From an uncultured Clostridia bacterium (GTDB lineage Bacteria; Bacillota; Clostridia; TANB77; CAG-508), in assembly GCA_934162925.1 (NCBI GenBank), contig CAKPJR010000006.1:1-18307 (forward strand): a stretch of DNA of 18,307 bases, read 5' to 3'. A program made the position numbers and the translations under genes. Positions 1 through 6,592 of the stretch are shown in pieces. The number at the start of each line of letters is the position of its first letter. Positions within the stretch are counted from its first letter, which is position 1. The notes under the pieces were generated by a model. That model was not told the origin of the DNA. It was given only the letters and a program-made list of their open reading frames with translations, and ran no database searches.

Positions 1-559
1 CTACATAGGCTCTTATTTTATCATTTACTTTATAAGTTTCAGTAGGTATTTGGTCTTTTACAAGCATAATTCCCTCTAATTTACCTAAATCTAATACTAC
101 AGTTCCTCCATCTGATTTTTGTACTATTCCAGAAACTATTTCGCCTTTTCTATCATTATACTCTGTATAAACCATATTTCTTTCTGCTTCTCTAATTTTT
201 TGAACAATTACTTGTTTTGCTGTTTGTGCTGCAATTCTTCCAAAATTTCTAGGTATTATTTCTAGTTCTATTGTATCTCCAATATTTGCATTTTTATCTT
301 CTTTTCTTGCGTCTTCTAAACTAATTTGTAGCATGTCATCTTCAACTTCTTCTACTACTTCTTTTAAAGAAAATACTCTTATGTCTCCTGTTTCTGCATC
401 CATAGTAACTTTTACATTTTCTGCTGAATCGAAATTTCTTTTATATGCTGTTACTAATGCTGCTTCTAAAGATTCTAATAAATATTCTTTGTTTATTCCT
501 CTTTCTTTTTCTAATTCTTCAATTGCCATTATTAATTCTTTACTCTCAATTGATTTCAT
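1..559 (-). CDS. nusA: Transcription termination/antitermination factor NusA (N-terminal 186 residues, cut by window edge)
   Basis: NusA binds RNA polymerase and nascent RNA and modulates pausing, termination and antitermination. The minus-strand frame, open to the window edge, begins MKSIESKELIMAIEELEKE and continues through the NusA N-terminal polymerase-binding domain (about residues 1-125). It then enters an S1 RNA-binding domain, recognisable by GEIVSGIVQ and VVLDLGKLEGIM. KH domains would lie outside the window. Two in-frame ATGs occur, at 568 and 559. The one at 559 is preferred because a purine-rich AAAGAAAGGA site sits at a suitable distance before it. It follows rimP by only 7-16 nt, so the two form the usual rimP-nusA operon driven by the promoter near 1103-1131. 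Identity is secure; only completeness is lacking. Confidence 0.95.
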   Translation of the reverse strand, partial: MKSIESKELIMAIEELEKERGINKEYLLESLEAALVTAYKRNFDSAENVKVTMDAETGDIRVFSLKEVVEEVEDDMLQISLEDARKEDKNANIGDTIELEIIPRNFGRIAAQTAKQVIVQKIREAERNMVYTEYNDRKGEIVSGIVQKSDGGTVVLDLGKLEGIMLVKDQIPTETYKVNDKIRAYV

Positions 560-575
560 TTTTCTCATCCTTTCT

Positions 576-1028
576 TTACCAGTTATATACTGTTTTTATT
601 TGTGATATATTTTTTCTATCTAGTTTTACTTCTTTGTCTATCAACAAAGTTAAATAATCATTGTCAAATTCTTTTAAAATTCCTTTGTATTGTTTTTTTC
701 CTTCTATTGGCTTAAATAATTTTATCTGTACTTCATTATTTAAATTTTCTTTTAAGTGCTTTTCTTTCCTTAAATTTTTTTCTACTCCTGTGGACGACAC
801 TTCTAAAAAGTATTGTTCTTTTATTGGGTCTTCCTTATCTAATATTTCTGTTATTTCATTGCTAACTTTTTCACAATCATTTAGATCTATTCCTTTTTCA
901 GATTGTATATATATTCTTAAGAAATAGTCTTTGCCCTCTTTTACATATTCCACATCATACAATTCATATCCCAACTTTTTTATTGGCTCTAAAATTATAT
1001 TTTCAACTTTCTCTTCTATATTGGCCAA
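576..1028 (-). CDS. rimP: Ribosome maturation factor RimP
   Basis: RimP is a cytoplasmic factor for maturation of the 30S ribosomal subunit. The 150-residue protein has the usual family length. An N-terminal alpha/beta domain (residues 1 to about 80) includes the family signature region EVSSTGVEKNLRK, where most relatives read EVSSPGL. An SH3-like C-terminal domain (about 85-150) follows. The start codon is TTG at 1028, supported by an AAAAGGAG site 8 nt upstream; no in-frame ATG lies nearby. The gene is first in the rimP-nusA operon, 7-16 nt from nusA. Its leader of about 70 nt carries a perfect 11-bp hairpin (1052-1078) between the promoter and the ribosome site. Confidence 0.95.
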   Translation of the reverse strand: MANIEEKVENIILEPIKKLGYELYDVEYVKEGKDYFLRIYIQSEKGIDLNDCEKVSNEITEILDKEDPIKEQYFLEVSSTGVEKNLRKEKHLKENLNNEVQIKLFKPIEGKKQYKGILKEFDNDYLTLLIDKEVKLDRKNISQIKTVYNW

Positions 1029-1051
1029 ATCTGTTTCTCCTTTTCAAAAGT

Positions 1052-1078
1052 TAAGAGTGGGATTCTTTCCCACTCTTA
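1052..1078 (-). promoter_or_regulatory. Hairpin in the rimP-nusA leader
   Basis: A perfect 11-bp inverted repeat (1052-1062 with 1068-1078, loop TTCTT) lies between the predicted transcription start (about 1096) and the rimP ribosome site. The sequence after it on the minus strand (AACTTTTG) is only weakly U-rich. It may be a leaky attenuator, an mRNA-stabilising or processing stem, or a target of autoregulation. None of these can be decided from sequence. Confidence 0.55.
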
Positions 1079-1102
1079 TTGTCATTTTATATTTGCAATA
1101 AT

Positions 1103-1131
1103 ATTATATCCGTTTTTTATTAAAAAATCAA
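1103..1131 (-). promoter_or_regulatory. Sigma-A-type promoter of rimP-nusA
   Basis: On the minus strand TTGATT (1131-1126) and a perfect TATAAT (1108-1103) are separated by 17 nt. The predicted start, near 1096, gives a leader of about 68 nt before the TTG start of rimP. Confidence 0.8.
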
Positions 1132-1165
1132 GCTTTTATTGGTTTTTTAATAAAAAAATTTAAAA

Positions 1166-1193
1166 TTGCATATATTTTTTCTATTTATATAAA
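1166..1193 (+). promoter_or_regulatory. Candidate promoter of the sortase gene (near-leaderless)
   Basis: TTGCAT (1166-1171) and TATAAA (1188-1193) are spaced by 16 nt. Transcription would start around 1200, only a few bases before the ATG at 1204. No Shine-Dalgarno sequence precedes that ATG, which fits a leaderless or nearly leaderless transcript. The region is very A/T-rich, so chance matches are possible. Confidence 0.45.
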
Positions 1194-1203
1194 ATAATAT
1201 ATT

Positions 1204-1815
1204 ATGAATCAAATACTTTTTGTAAAAACTAATTCTAAAAAATACAAAATCCAATTAACAATTTCTTTAATTATACTTATTACAGTTTTTTTATTTTGGC
1301 TTCGCTACTTTCTTAGTACAAAGAGCAAAGATAACTTCTCAGATTCTTTATTAAATAGTTTTAACATAGAGCGTATTTATTCCAATAATGATGGCTATAC
1401 AGTTGTAGAATTGGATGGTAATAGCACAACTGTAATAGGAATTATTGAAATTCCGAATATTAATATAAAATATCCGATATTGTCCAACATAAGTGATGAA
1501 CTTTTAAAAATCTCTCCTTGTAGGTTTTACGGACCTCTTCCAAATGAAAAAGGGAATCTTTGTATTGCAGCGCATAATTATGATGATGATCGTTTTTTTG
1601 GTAATCTGCACAAGCTTAACATTGGTGATATGATAAATATTTATGATTCTAGCAATAATGTTACACATTACTACGTTTATGATAAGTTTGAATCTTCTGA
1701 AAAAGATACTTCATGTATAAATCAAGATGTCCACGTATTAAAAGAATTAACTTTAATTACCTGTAATAATCTAAACAAAAACAGATTAATCATTAAGTCA
1801 AAAGCACAAAAATAG
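1204..1815 (+). CDS. Sortase family cysteine transpeptidase
   Basis: Sortases are membrane-anchored transpeptidases that cleave an LPXTG-like signal and link surface proteins to cell wall or to each other. The 203-residue protein has a short basic N-terminus, one membrane segment (about 18-37), a linker, and an extracytoplasmic catalytic domain with an IPNINIKYPIL strand near 83-93. The catalytic triad is visible: His124 (AAHNY), Cys187 (TLITC) and Arg194 (KNRLII). The class cannot be assigned by eye; the size and TLITC are compatible with small class D/E-like clostridial enzymes. No ribosome site precedes the ATG. The gene converges on a small protein with an MPNTG tail, a likely substrate. 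Confidence 0.92.
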   Translation: MNQILFVKTNSKKYKIQLTISLIILITVFLFWLRYFLSTKSKDNFSDSLLNSFNIERIYSNNDGYTVVELDGNSTTVIGIIEIPNINIKYPILSNISDELLKISPCRFYGPLPNEKGNLCIAAHNYDDDRFFGNLHKLNIGDMINIYDSSNNVTHYYVYDKFESSEKDTSCINQDVHVLKELTLITCNNLNKNRLIIKSKAQK

Positions 1816-1840
1816 AGATTACATAAATAATCTCTATTTT
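1811..1840. terminator. Bidirectional intrinsic terminator
   Basis: A perfect 11-bp stem (1811-1821 with 1828-1838, loop CATAAA) lies between the convergent sortase and MPNTG-protein genes. It is followed by TTTTATATATTTTA on the plus strand and by a T-rich run on the minus strand, so it can serve both. The sortase stop codon (TAG, 1813-1815) lies inside the stem. Confidence 0.8.
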
Positions 1841-1854
1841 ATATATTTTACTAA

Positions 1855-2214
1855 TTAAAAGTTCTTATAATCACTTATTTTTTTATACGCATATATTGCA
1901 GATACACCACAAACTGCTACAATAAATAGTATTGAATAATCAACACCTGTATTTGGCATTGTTGTTGTATTTCTAGTTGCATTGTTTACAGTATTATTCA
2001 CCCTATTTGTACTATTGTTTGTACTATTATTTGTATTAGTAAAATTGTTTGTTGTGTTATTACCTCTACTTTCTATTTCTTGGACATTTCTGTTAGTACT
2101 TGTATTTAAACTGTCCATTATGTCTGAAGCAAATACATTTGTTACTATACTCAATACTAATACTATAAGTGTTATTATACATACTATTAATTCTTTTGTT
2201 TTTATCTTTGACAT
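1855..2214 (-). CDS. Small secreted Asn/Thr-rich protein with MPNTG sorting-like signal
   Basis: No named family is recognised. The 119-residue protein reads as a cell-surface protein. It has a signal peptide of about 29 residues (basic KIKTK, hydrophobic core, cleavage likely after VFA) and then a low-complexity Asn/Thr/Ser-rich stretch (about 37-85). An MPNTG pentapeptide (86-90) follows, then a membrane segment (about 93-110) and a basic tail YKKISDYKNF. That C-terminal order is the cell-wall sorting signal layout, with M replacing the usual L of LPXTG. The convergent neighbour is a sortase. The start is supported by GAGGAG upstream and by its own promoter at 2264-2292. It may be anchored covalently or simply held by its membrane segment. 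Confidence 0.8.
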   Translation of the reverse strand: MSKIKTKELIVCIITLIVLVLSIVTNVFASDIMDSLNTSTNRNVQEIESRGNNTTNNFTNTNNSTNNSTNRVNNTVNNATRNTTTMPNTGVDYSILFIVAVCGVSAIYAYKKISDYKNF

Positions 2215-2263
2215 TTTTCTCTCCTCTTCATATTATAATATTATTATAATTAATTCTTATATA

Positions 2264-2292
2264 TTTATACTACAAAATTTTAAATATTGCAA
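2264..2292 (-). promoter_or_regulatory. Candidate promoter of the MPNTG-protein gene
   Basis: On the minus strand TTGCAA (2292-2287) and TATAAA (2269-2264) are 17 nt apart. They lie just downstream of the ychF stop codon and about 50 nt before the gene start. Two further TATAAT strings nearer the gene lack a matching -35. Confidence 0.5.
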
Positions 2293-2308
2293 TACTTTTT
2301 TACAAATT

Positions 2309-3400
2309 TTATACATTAAATTTAAATAATACTATATCTCCTTCGTGCATAATGTATTCTTTTCCTTCTGATCTAATCAAGCCTTTTTCTCTTGCAGCAT
2401 TCATTGACCCTTCTTTTATTAAGTCTTCATAAGAAACTATTTCTGCTTTTATAAATCCTCTTTGTATGTCTGAATGTATTTTTCCTGCTGCAACTGGTGC
2501 TTTTGTTCCTTTTTTTATTGTCCAAGCTCTTACTTCTGCTTCTCCAGCAGTTAAGAATGACATTAAGCCTAGTACTGAATAACTTTCCCTTATAACTCTA
2601 TCTAATCCAGACTCTTTTAACCCTAAAGCTTCTAGCATTTCTTTTTTGTCTGTTTCTTCTAGACTTGTTAATTCTTCTTCAATTTTTGCACAAAGTGGAA
2701 TTGCTATACTGTTCTCGTTTTTTACGTATTCCTTAACTTTTTTTACATTCTCATTATTTTCTGCATCTGATAGTTGTTCTTCAGATACATTACATATGTA
2801 TAAAATAGGTTTTGCTGTAAGAAGCATAGTATCTTTTAATATTAGTTTTTCATCATCATTAAGTTCTAATGTTCTTGCAGGTTTTTCATCCTCTAAATGT
2901 TTTTTTATTTTTTCTAAGCAATCGATTTCTTCTTGATATTTTTTATCTGCCTTTAGATTTTTCTTTGCTTTTTCTAATCTTTTTTCTACTGTTTCTATAT
3001 CTGCTAATATTAATTCCAAGTTTATTGTTTCTATATCTCTAATCGGATTTATACTTCCATCTACATGTACAATATTAGGATCTTCAAAGCATCTTACCAC
3101 TTGTGCTATTGCATCAACTTCTCTAATATGCGCCAAAAACTTATTGCCTAATCCTTCTCCTTTACTTGCCCCTTTTACAAGTCCAGCAATGTCAACAAAC
3201 TCTACAATTGCATGTGTTATCTTTTGAGTATTGTACATTTTCCCTAAAACTTCTAGTCTTTCGTCTGGCACAGGTACAACTCCTACATTTGGTTCTATTG
3301 TACAAAATGGATAATTTGCACATTCTGCTCCTGCATTTGTTATACTATTAAACATTGTGCTTTTACCTACATTTGGCAAACCTACTATTCCTATTTTCAT
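2309..3400 (-). CDS. ychF: Redox-regulated ATPase / Obg-like GTPase YchF
   Basis: YchF is a universally conserved P-loop NTPase of the Obg family that prefers ATP, associates with ribosomes and affects translation and stress responses. The 363-residue protein has normal family length. It contains a P-loop GLPNVGKST (7-15), the family-typical segment DIAGLVKGASKGEGLGNKF around 70-90, a coiled-coil insertion (about 130-170), the altered NVSE specificity motif around residue 200 and a C-terminal TGS domain (about 280-363) ending GDIVLFKFNV. A purine-rich AAAGAGGG site precedes the ATG at 3400. No convincing terminator follows before the promoter of the next minus-strand gene. Confidence 0.96.
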   Translation of the reverse strand: MKIGIVGLPNVGKSTMFNSITNAGAECANYPFCTIEPNVGVVPVPDERLEVLGKMYNTQKITHAIVEFVDIAGLVKGASKGEGLGNKFLAHIREVDAIAQVVRCFEDPNIVHVDGSINPIRDIETINLELILADIETVEKRLEKAKKNLKADKKYQEEIDCLEKIKKHLEDEKPARTLELNDDEKLILKDTMLLTAKPILYICNVSEEQLSDAENNENVKKVKEYVKNENSIAIPLCAKIEEELTSLEETDKKEMLEALGLKESGLDRVIRESYSVLGLMSFLTAGEAEVRAWTIKKGTKAPVAAGKIHSDIQRGFIKAEIVSYEDLIKEGSMNAAREKGLIRSEGKEYIMHEGDIVLFKFNV

Positions 3401-3430
3401 TTAAATCCCTCTTTATATTTCTATTTTTTG

Positions 3431-3486
3431 GAGCGATTACGGAGCAGGTATGCGAAAAAATATATCTGCAAAGTAATGCTCTTTTT
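3431..3486 (+). terminator. Plus-strand terminator-like hairpin upstream of ychF
   Basis: Two nested stems occur: an outer one (3431-3440 with 3473-3481, one bulged G) and an inner one (3444-3451 with 3462-3469). The plus strand then reads TTTTT. The inner stem has one position that is a G-U pair only in plus-strand RNA and an A-C mismatch in minus-strand RNA. Both observations point to a plus-strand RNA, yet both flanking genes are on the minus strand. It could end an antisense or small RNA, or be a conserved element of the ychF leader. Confidence 0.45.
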
Positions 3487-3541
3487 ATATAATTCGATTT
3501 ATTTGATTATACTTTAACATAAGTTTTATATTTTTGCAATA

Positions 3542-4921
3542 TTATTCATATCCTTTTATAATTTTTCTAACACATACTTTAATTTTTTCATTTGGCATAT
3601 CAATCTTTTTCAATATCATCATATAAATAATAGCTCTGACTAGGTCAACATCAAAATAATTCTGCCCTGATAATTGATATTTAACATTACCATGATCTAA
3701 TGCGTTTCTAACATTTTTAAATCTATCTGGCATATTAATATAATTTTTCCCAAAATCAAATTCTACTTTTCCTCCTCCATCCTCATATATCTTTACAAAT
3801 TCATCTAATGCGAATTGCAATTTTGATTTTAGAGTATCACTATAATTTTTAATTCCGTTAATAATAATGCTCATTTCATCTAATTCATGTTCATTATAGT
3901 TATTAGGCATTTCTGTAATATATTTAATTATATCTTTTTTTACTTTTTTAAAGTTATTATTTTTAAAATTAGGATATGTATTATCAAACTGACTCTCGAA
4001 GCTAGCACAAATATTCATTATATCAACTGTATTTATTTTGCCTTTTTCAAAATTAAATAAAGATCTAAAACATATATTATTATTTGCAATTTCTTGTAAT
4101 AGACTACTTAGATTATCTTTTATTAATTCATACGGAATTATATTCCACTTGCTAGGCTCCATTAGATTAGATTCATCATCTAACTTGACTGTTCCTGAAA
4201 AAGAAAATTTTCCATTTTCTTTCATTAAAAATATTTCATCAATATCTATGAATCTTCTATTTGATATAAATTGCAAGAAAAGTTTGACTATATTGATTAA
4301 ATCGTATAAATCATTAAGATTTATATTTTTGGAAGTCTCAATATTTAAAGTTGAAAATATATTAAAAGGAAATCTTTTTTCAAATTCAAATCTTCCTATA
4401 GTCATAAAATAAATTTTATATTCGGTTCCTTTATAAATAAATTTATGTTTTCGTGTTTGTTTGAGTTTTTTATTATTATCATCGGAATCATTTTTAAAAT
4501 CTGATAATATTTCAATAGATTTATCTAATAGCCCATTTTTATGTCCAATAAAATAATCTATAGCCAATGATGAAAACCATATTGACTTAAATGTTCTTGG
4601 CCTATTTGTTTTCTTATTAAATTCGGGAATATATTTTACTAAACATTTTATATCAAAAACAATATTACCTCTATTAACATGTCCTATACCAAGTAAAACG
4701 CTAAAATTAGAAAGTTCATCTCCTTTTAAATACAGCCATTTTCCCCTTAGTTCATTTGATATTATGAATTCATTCTTGGGCTTTGACAAAGGTACTAATA
4801 TCAATTTATTCTTATCATCATCTAATGAATATGTATATTTTTTTCCTCCAATATAAACAATATTACTATAATAAAACATAATTCTTCTCTTTTCGCTAAT
4901 AATTTTTAATAATTGTATCAT
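3542..4921 (-). CDS. HEPN-motif protein, ApeA-like (candidate anti-phage ribonuclease)
   Basis: A 459-residue protein, or 445 if translation starts at the ATG at 4879, where a purine-rich AAAAGAGAAG lies just upstream; the ATG at 4921 has no ribosome site. The N-terminal two thirds are rich in beta and mixed segments without a motif I can name with certainty. The arrangement, including LFLQFISNRRFIDIDEIF near 215-232, resembles ApeA N-terminal domains. The C-terminal third is helical and holds RNALDH (Arg405, His410 in the long numbering), the R-N-x3-H signature of HEPN ribonucleases. Known HEPN proteins of this class act in abortive infection by cleaving RNA. Function here is inferred. It is divergent from a KilA-N gene and shows low G+C like its surroundings. 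No metal-dependent or membrane domain is seen. Confidence 0.65.
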   Translation of the reverse strand: MIQLLKIISEKRRIMFYYSNIVYIGGKKYTYSLDDDKNKLILVPLSKPKNEFIISNELRGKWLYLKGDELSNFSVLLGIGHVNRGNIVFDIKCLVKYIPEFNKKTNRPRTFKSIWFSSLAIDYFIGHKNGLLDKSIEILSDFKNDSDDNNKKLKQTRKHKFIYKGTEYKIYFMTIGRFEFEKRFPFNIFSTLNIETSKNINLNDLYDLINIVKLFLQFISNRRFIDIDEIFLMKENGKFSFSGTVKLDDESNLMEPSKWNIIPYELIKDNLSSLLQEIANNNICFRSLFNFEKGKINTVDIMNICASFESQFDNTYPNFKNNNFKKVKKDIIKYITEMPNNYNEHELDEMSIIINGIKNYSDTLKSKLQFALDEFVKIYEDGGGKVEFDFGKNYINMPDRFKNVRNALDHGNVKYQLSGQNYFDVDLVRAIIYMMILKKIDMPNEKIKVCVRKIIKGYE

Positions 4922-4949
4922 ATAAAACTAATATCTTCAATATTTTGAG

Positions 4950-4968
4950 TACTGTATATTGTATAGTA
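4950..4968. promoter_or_regulatory. Imperfect palindrome in the divergent HEPN/KilA-N intergenic region
   Basis: TACTGTATA and TGTATAGTA form an imperfect inverted repeat (7 of 9 positions match) about 30 nt upstream of the -35 box of the KilA-N promoter and on the promoter side of the HEPN gene. The position suits an operator controlling one or both genes. A/T-rich chance symmetry is not excluded. Confidence 0.3.
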
Positions 4969-4998
4969 ATTTTTATTTTACAAATATTTTAATAAATA

Positions 4999-5027
4999 TT
5001 GATTATAGAACTAATGTTTGATATAAT
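4999..5027 (+). promoter_or_regulatory. Extended -10 promoter of the KilA-N gene
   Basis: TTGATT (4999-5004), a 17-nt spacer and a perfect TATAAT (5022-5027) preceded by TG (5019-5020) make a near-consensus extended -10 promoter. The predicted start, near 5034, leaves a leader of about 38 nt with a strong GAGGAGG ribosome site. Confidence 0.8.
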
Positions 5028-5071
5028 GTTGAAAAATAATCGCTGAATTATTTGAAAGAGGAGGTTAAAAT

Positions 5072-5869
5072 ATGGCAGAATTAAGTGTTTTAAATCAAAA
5101 AATATCATATATAAAAATCGAAAACGAGGATTATATATCTATTACTGATATGTTAAAGTCTAAAGATGGTGATTTTTTTGTTTCAGATTGGTTAAGAAAC
5201 AGAAATACTATTGAGTTTTTAGGAATTTGGGAAGAAATTCATAATCCTAATTTTAATTATGGCGAATTCGCCATAATTAAAAGTCAAGCAGGTTTAAATA
5301 GTTATAAAATTAGTGTAAAAGAGTGGACTGAAAAAACAAATTCGATTGGAATAATTTCAAAAGCTGGTAGATATGGTGGAACTTATGCTCATAAAGATAT
5401 TGCTTTTGAATTTGGAATGTGGATTAGTCCAAAATTCAAATTGTTATTGATAAAAGAATTTGAGAGACTAAAAGCAGAAGAACAAAAACAAATAGGATGG
5501 AATGCAAAACGAGAACTTTCAAAAATAAATTATAAAATACATACTGACGCAATAAAAAACAATTTAATTCCTAAAGAATTAAACAAAAATCAAATAAATT
5601 TTGTTTATGCAGAAGAAGCTGATGTTTTAAATATGGCACTATTCGGTATGACTGCAAAAGAATGGCGTACCAATAATCCTAATTTAGATGGCAACATAAG
5701 AGATTATGCTACTATGAATGAATTGATATGTTTAGCAAATTTAGAAAATTTAAATTCTGTTTTTATAAAAGAAGGATTAAAACAATCTGAAAGACTTGAA
5801 AAATTAAACAAAATTGCTATATCTCAAATGCAAATTTTGAATGATACAGATGTTAAATATTTAAAATAA
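5072..5869 (+). CDS. KilA-N domain DNA-binding protein
   Basis: KilA-N domains are DNA-binding modules common in phage antirepressors and in mobile-element proteins of bacteria and large DNA viruses. In this 265-residue protein the domain occupies about residues 12-130. It includes ISITDMLKSKDG, DWLRNRNTIEFLGIWE and the diagnostic block KAGRYGGTYAHKDIAFEFGMWIS, cited here by its core GGTYAHKDIAFEF, followed by FKLLLIKEFERLK. The C-terminal half (about 150-265) is helical and resembles what follows KilA-N in other free-standing bacterial copies; it has no motif I recognise. The ATG has an excellent ribosome site (GAGGAGG). It has its own promoter and is divergent from the HEPN gene, so it could regulate that gene or itself. 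No other phage genes are adjacent. Confidence 0.88.
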   Translation: MAELSVLNQKISYIKIENEDYISITDMLKSKDGDFFVSDWLRNRNTIEFLGIWEEIHNPNFNYGEFAIIKSQAGLNSYKISVKEWTEKTNSIGIISKAGRYGGTYAHKDIAFEFGMWISPKFKLLLIKEFERLKAEEQKQIGWNAKRELSKINYKIHTDAIKNNLIPKELNKNQINFVYAEEADVLNMALFGMTAKEWRTNNPNLDGNIRDYATMNELICLANLENLNSVFIKEGLKQSERLEKLNKIAISQMQILNDTDVKYLK

Positions 5870-5873
5870 TATA

Positions 5874-5901
5874 TAATTAAACCACAGTACACTTTTAATT
5901 A
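5874..5901 (+). terminator. Weak terminator-like stem after the KilA-N gene
   Basis: TAATTAAA (5874-5881) pairs with TTTAATTA (5894-5901) across a 12-nt loop, starting 5 nt after the KilA-N stop codon. The stem is all A/T and the following bases are only moderately T-rich, so it is a weak candidate. Confidence 0.3.
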
Positions 5902-5992
5902 ATTTATATAAACAAATTTAATATCTTAAAAATCACTTTTTAGCACTACAAATCGTATAAAATATATTTAAAATATTTTATGAGGTATTGAT

Positions 5993-6544
5993 ATGAATTT
6001 TGATGAAATAGTTGATAATAGACGTTCTGCTAGATTATTTACAAATGATGAGGTTTCTGAAAAACAATTGGAAAAGATTTTATCAAGTGGAAGTCTAGCA
6101 CCTTCTGCAAGAAATAGGCAACCTTGGAAATTTTATATTTTAAACGATAAACAAAAAGATGATATTATGAATATGCTTTTTGAATGGGATAAACAAAACC
6201 CAAAAGAAAGAACCAGTGTAAAAGGATCAGCAGAGCAAATACGCACAGCTAATAAGATGATAATGATTTATAGTGATGGGTATAAATCTAAATCCAAAAA
6301 CGAGAATTATAAAAAACCTGATTATATATCATTAGGATGTGCCATAGAGAATATGAGCTTACAAGCGGTAAATTTAGGTTTAGGTAGCTGCATTTTATGC
6401 GATACTTTATATATAGAAAATGAAATTGATAAATATCTAGGAATCAAAGATTTTGAACAAATATGTGGATTTATTATTGGTAATCCAATATATAACTATC
6501 CACCTAAAATAAAAAAAGACTTAAAAGATTTATTATTAAATTAA
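5993..6544 (+). CDS. Nitroreductase family FMN-dependent oxidoreductase
   Basis: A 183-residue flavoprotein of the nitroreductase fold, which typically uses FMN and NAD(P)H to reduce nitro compounds, quinones or other small molecules. The N-terminal NRRSARLF (about 9-16) and SLAPSARNRQPWKFYIL (about 34-50) are the FMN-phosphate and dimer-interface signatures. LGLGSCIL near 133-140 and IIGNPIYNYPP near 160-172 are the C-terminal family landmarks. A GAGG site 7 nt before the ATG supports the start. The true substrate cannot be read from sequence. It is a single-gene unit, ending in a strong terminator shared with the convergent radical SAM gene. No convincing -35/-10 pair was found in the 120 nt upstream, only a TATAAA at 5956. 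Confidence 0.92.
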   Translation: MNFDEIVDNRRSARLFTNDEVSEKQLEKILSSGSLAPSARNRQPWKFYILNDKQKDDIMNMLFEWDKQNPKERTSVKGSAEQIRTANKMIMIYSDGYKSKSKNENYKKPDYISLGCAIENMSLQAVNLGLGSCILCDTLYIENEIDKYLGIKDFEQICGFIIGNPIYNYPPKIKKDLKDLLLN

Positions 6545-6546
6545 TA

Positions 6547-6584
6547 AACACAAAACAGATGGTATTCGCCATCTGTTTTGTGTT
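6547..6584. terminator. Bidirectional terminator between nitroreductase and radical SAM genes
   Basis: A perfect 16-bp stem (6547-6562 with 6569-6584, loop TATTCG) lies between two convergent stop codons. The upper stem carries TTTT/AAAA runs, and T-rich sequence follows on the minus strand. Confidence 0.8.
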
Positions 6585-6592
6585 GCGGAATT

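Noticed and set aside
333..927. Plus-strand frames opposite nusA and rimP
   Set aside because: These are shadows of two confidently identified genes on the other strand, with low-complexity Phe/Ser/Leu products and no ribosome sites.
5072..5869. Prophage remnant based on the KilA-N gene
   Set aside because: No capsid, terminase, portal, holin or replication gene accompanies it, and KilA-N proteins also occur as free-standing genes.
5933..5961. Promoter for the nitroreductase gene (TCACTT-N17-TATAAA)
   Set aside because: The -10 is fair but the -35 does not resemble TTGACA, and there are many TATAAA strings in this sequence.
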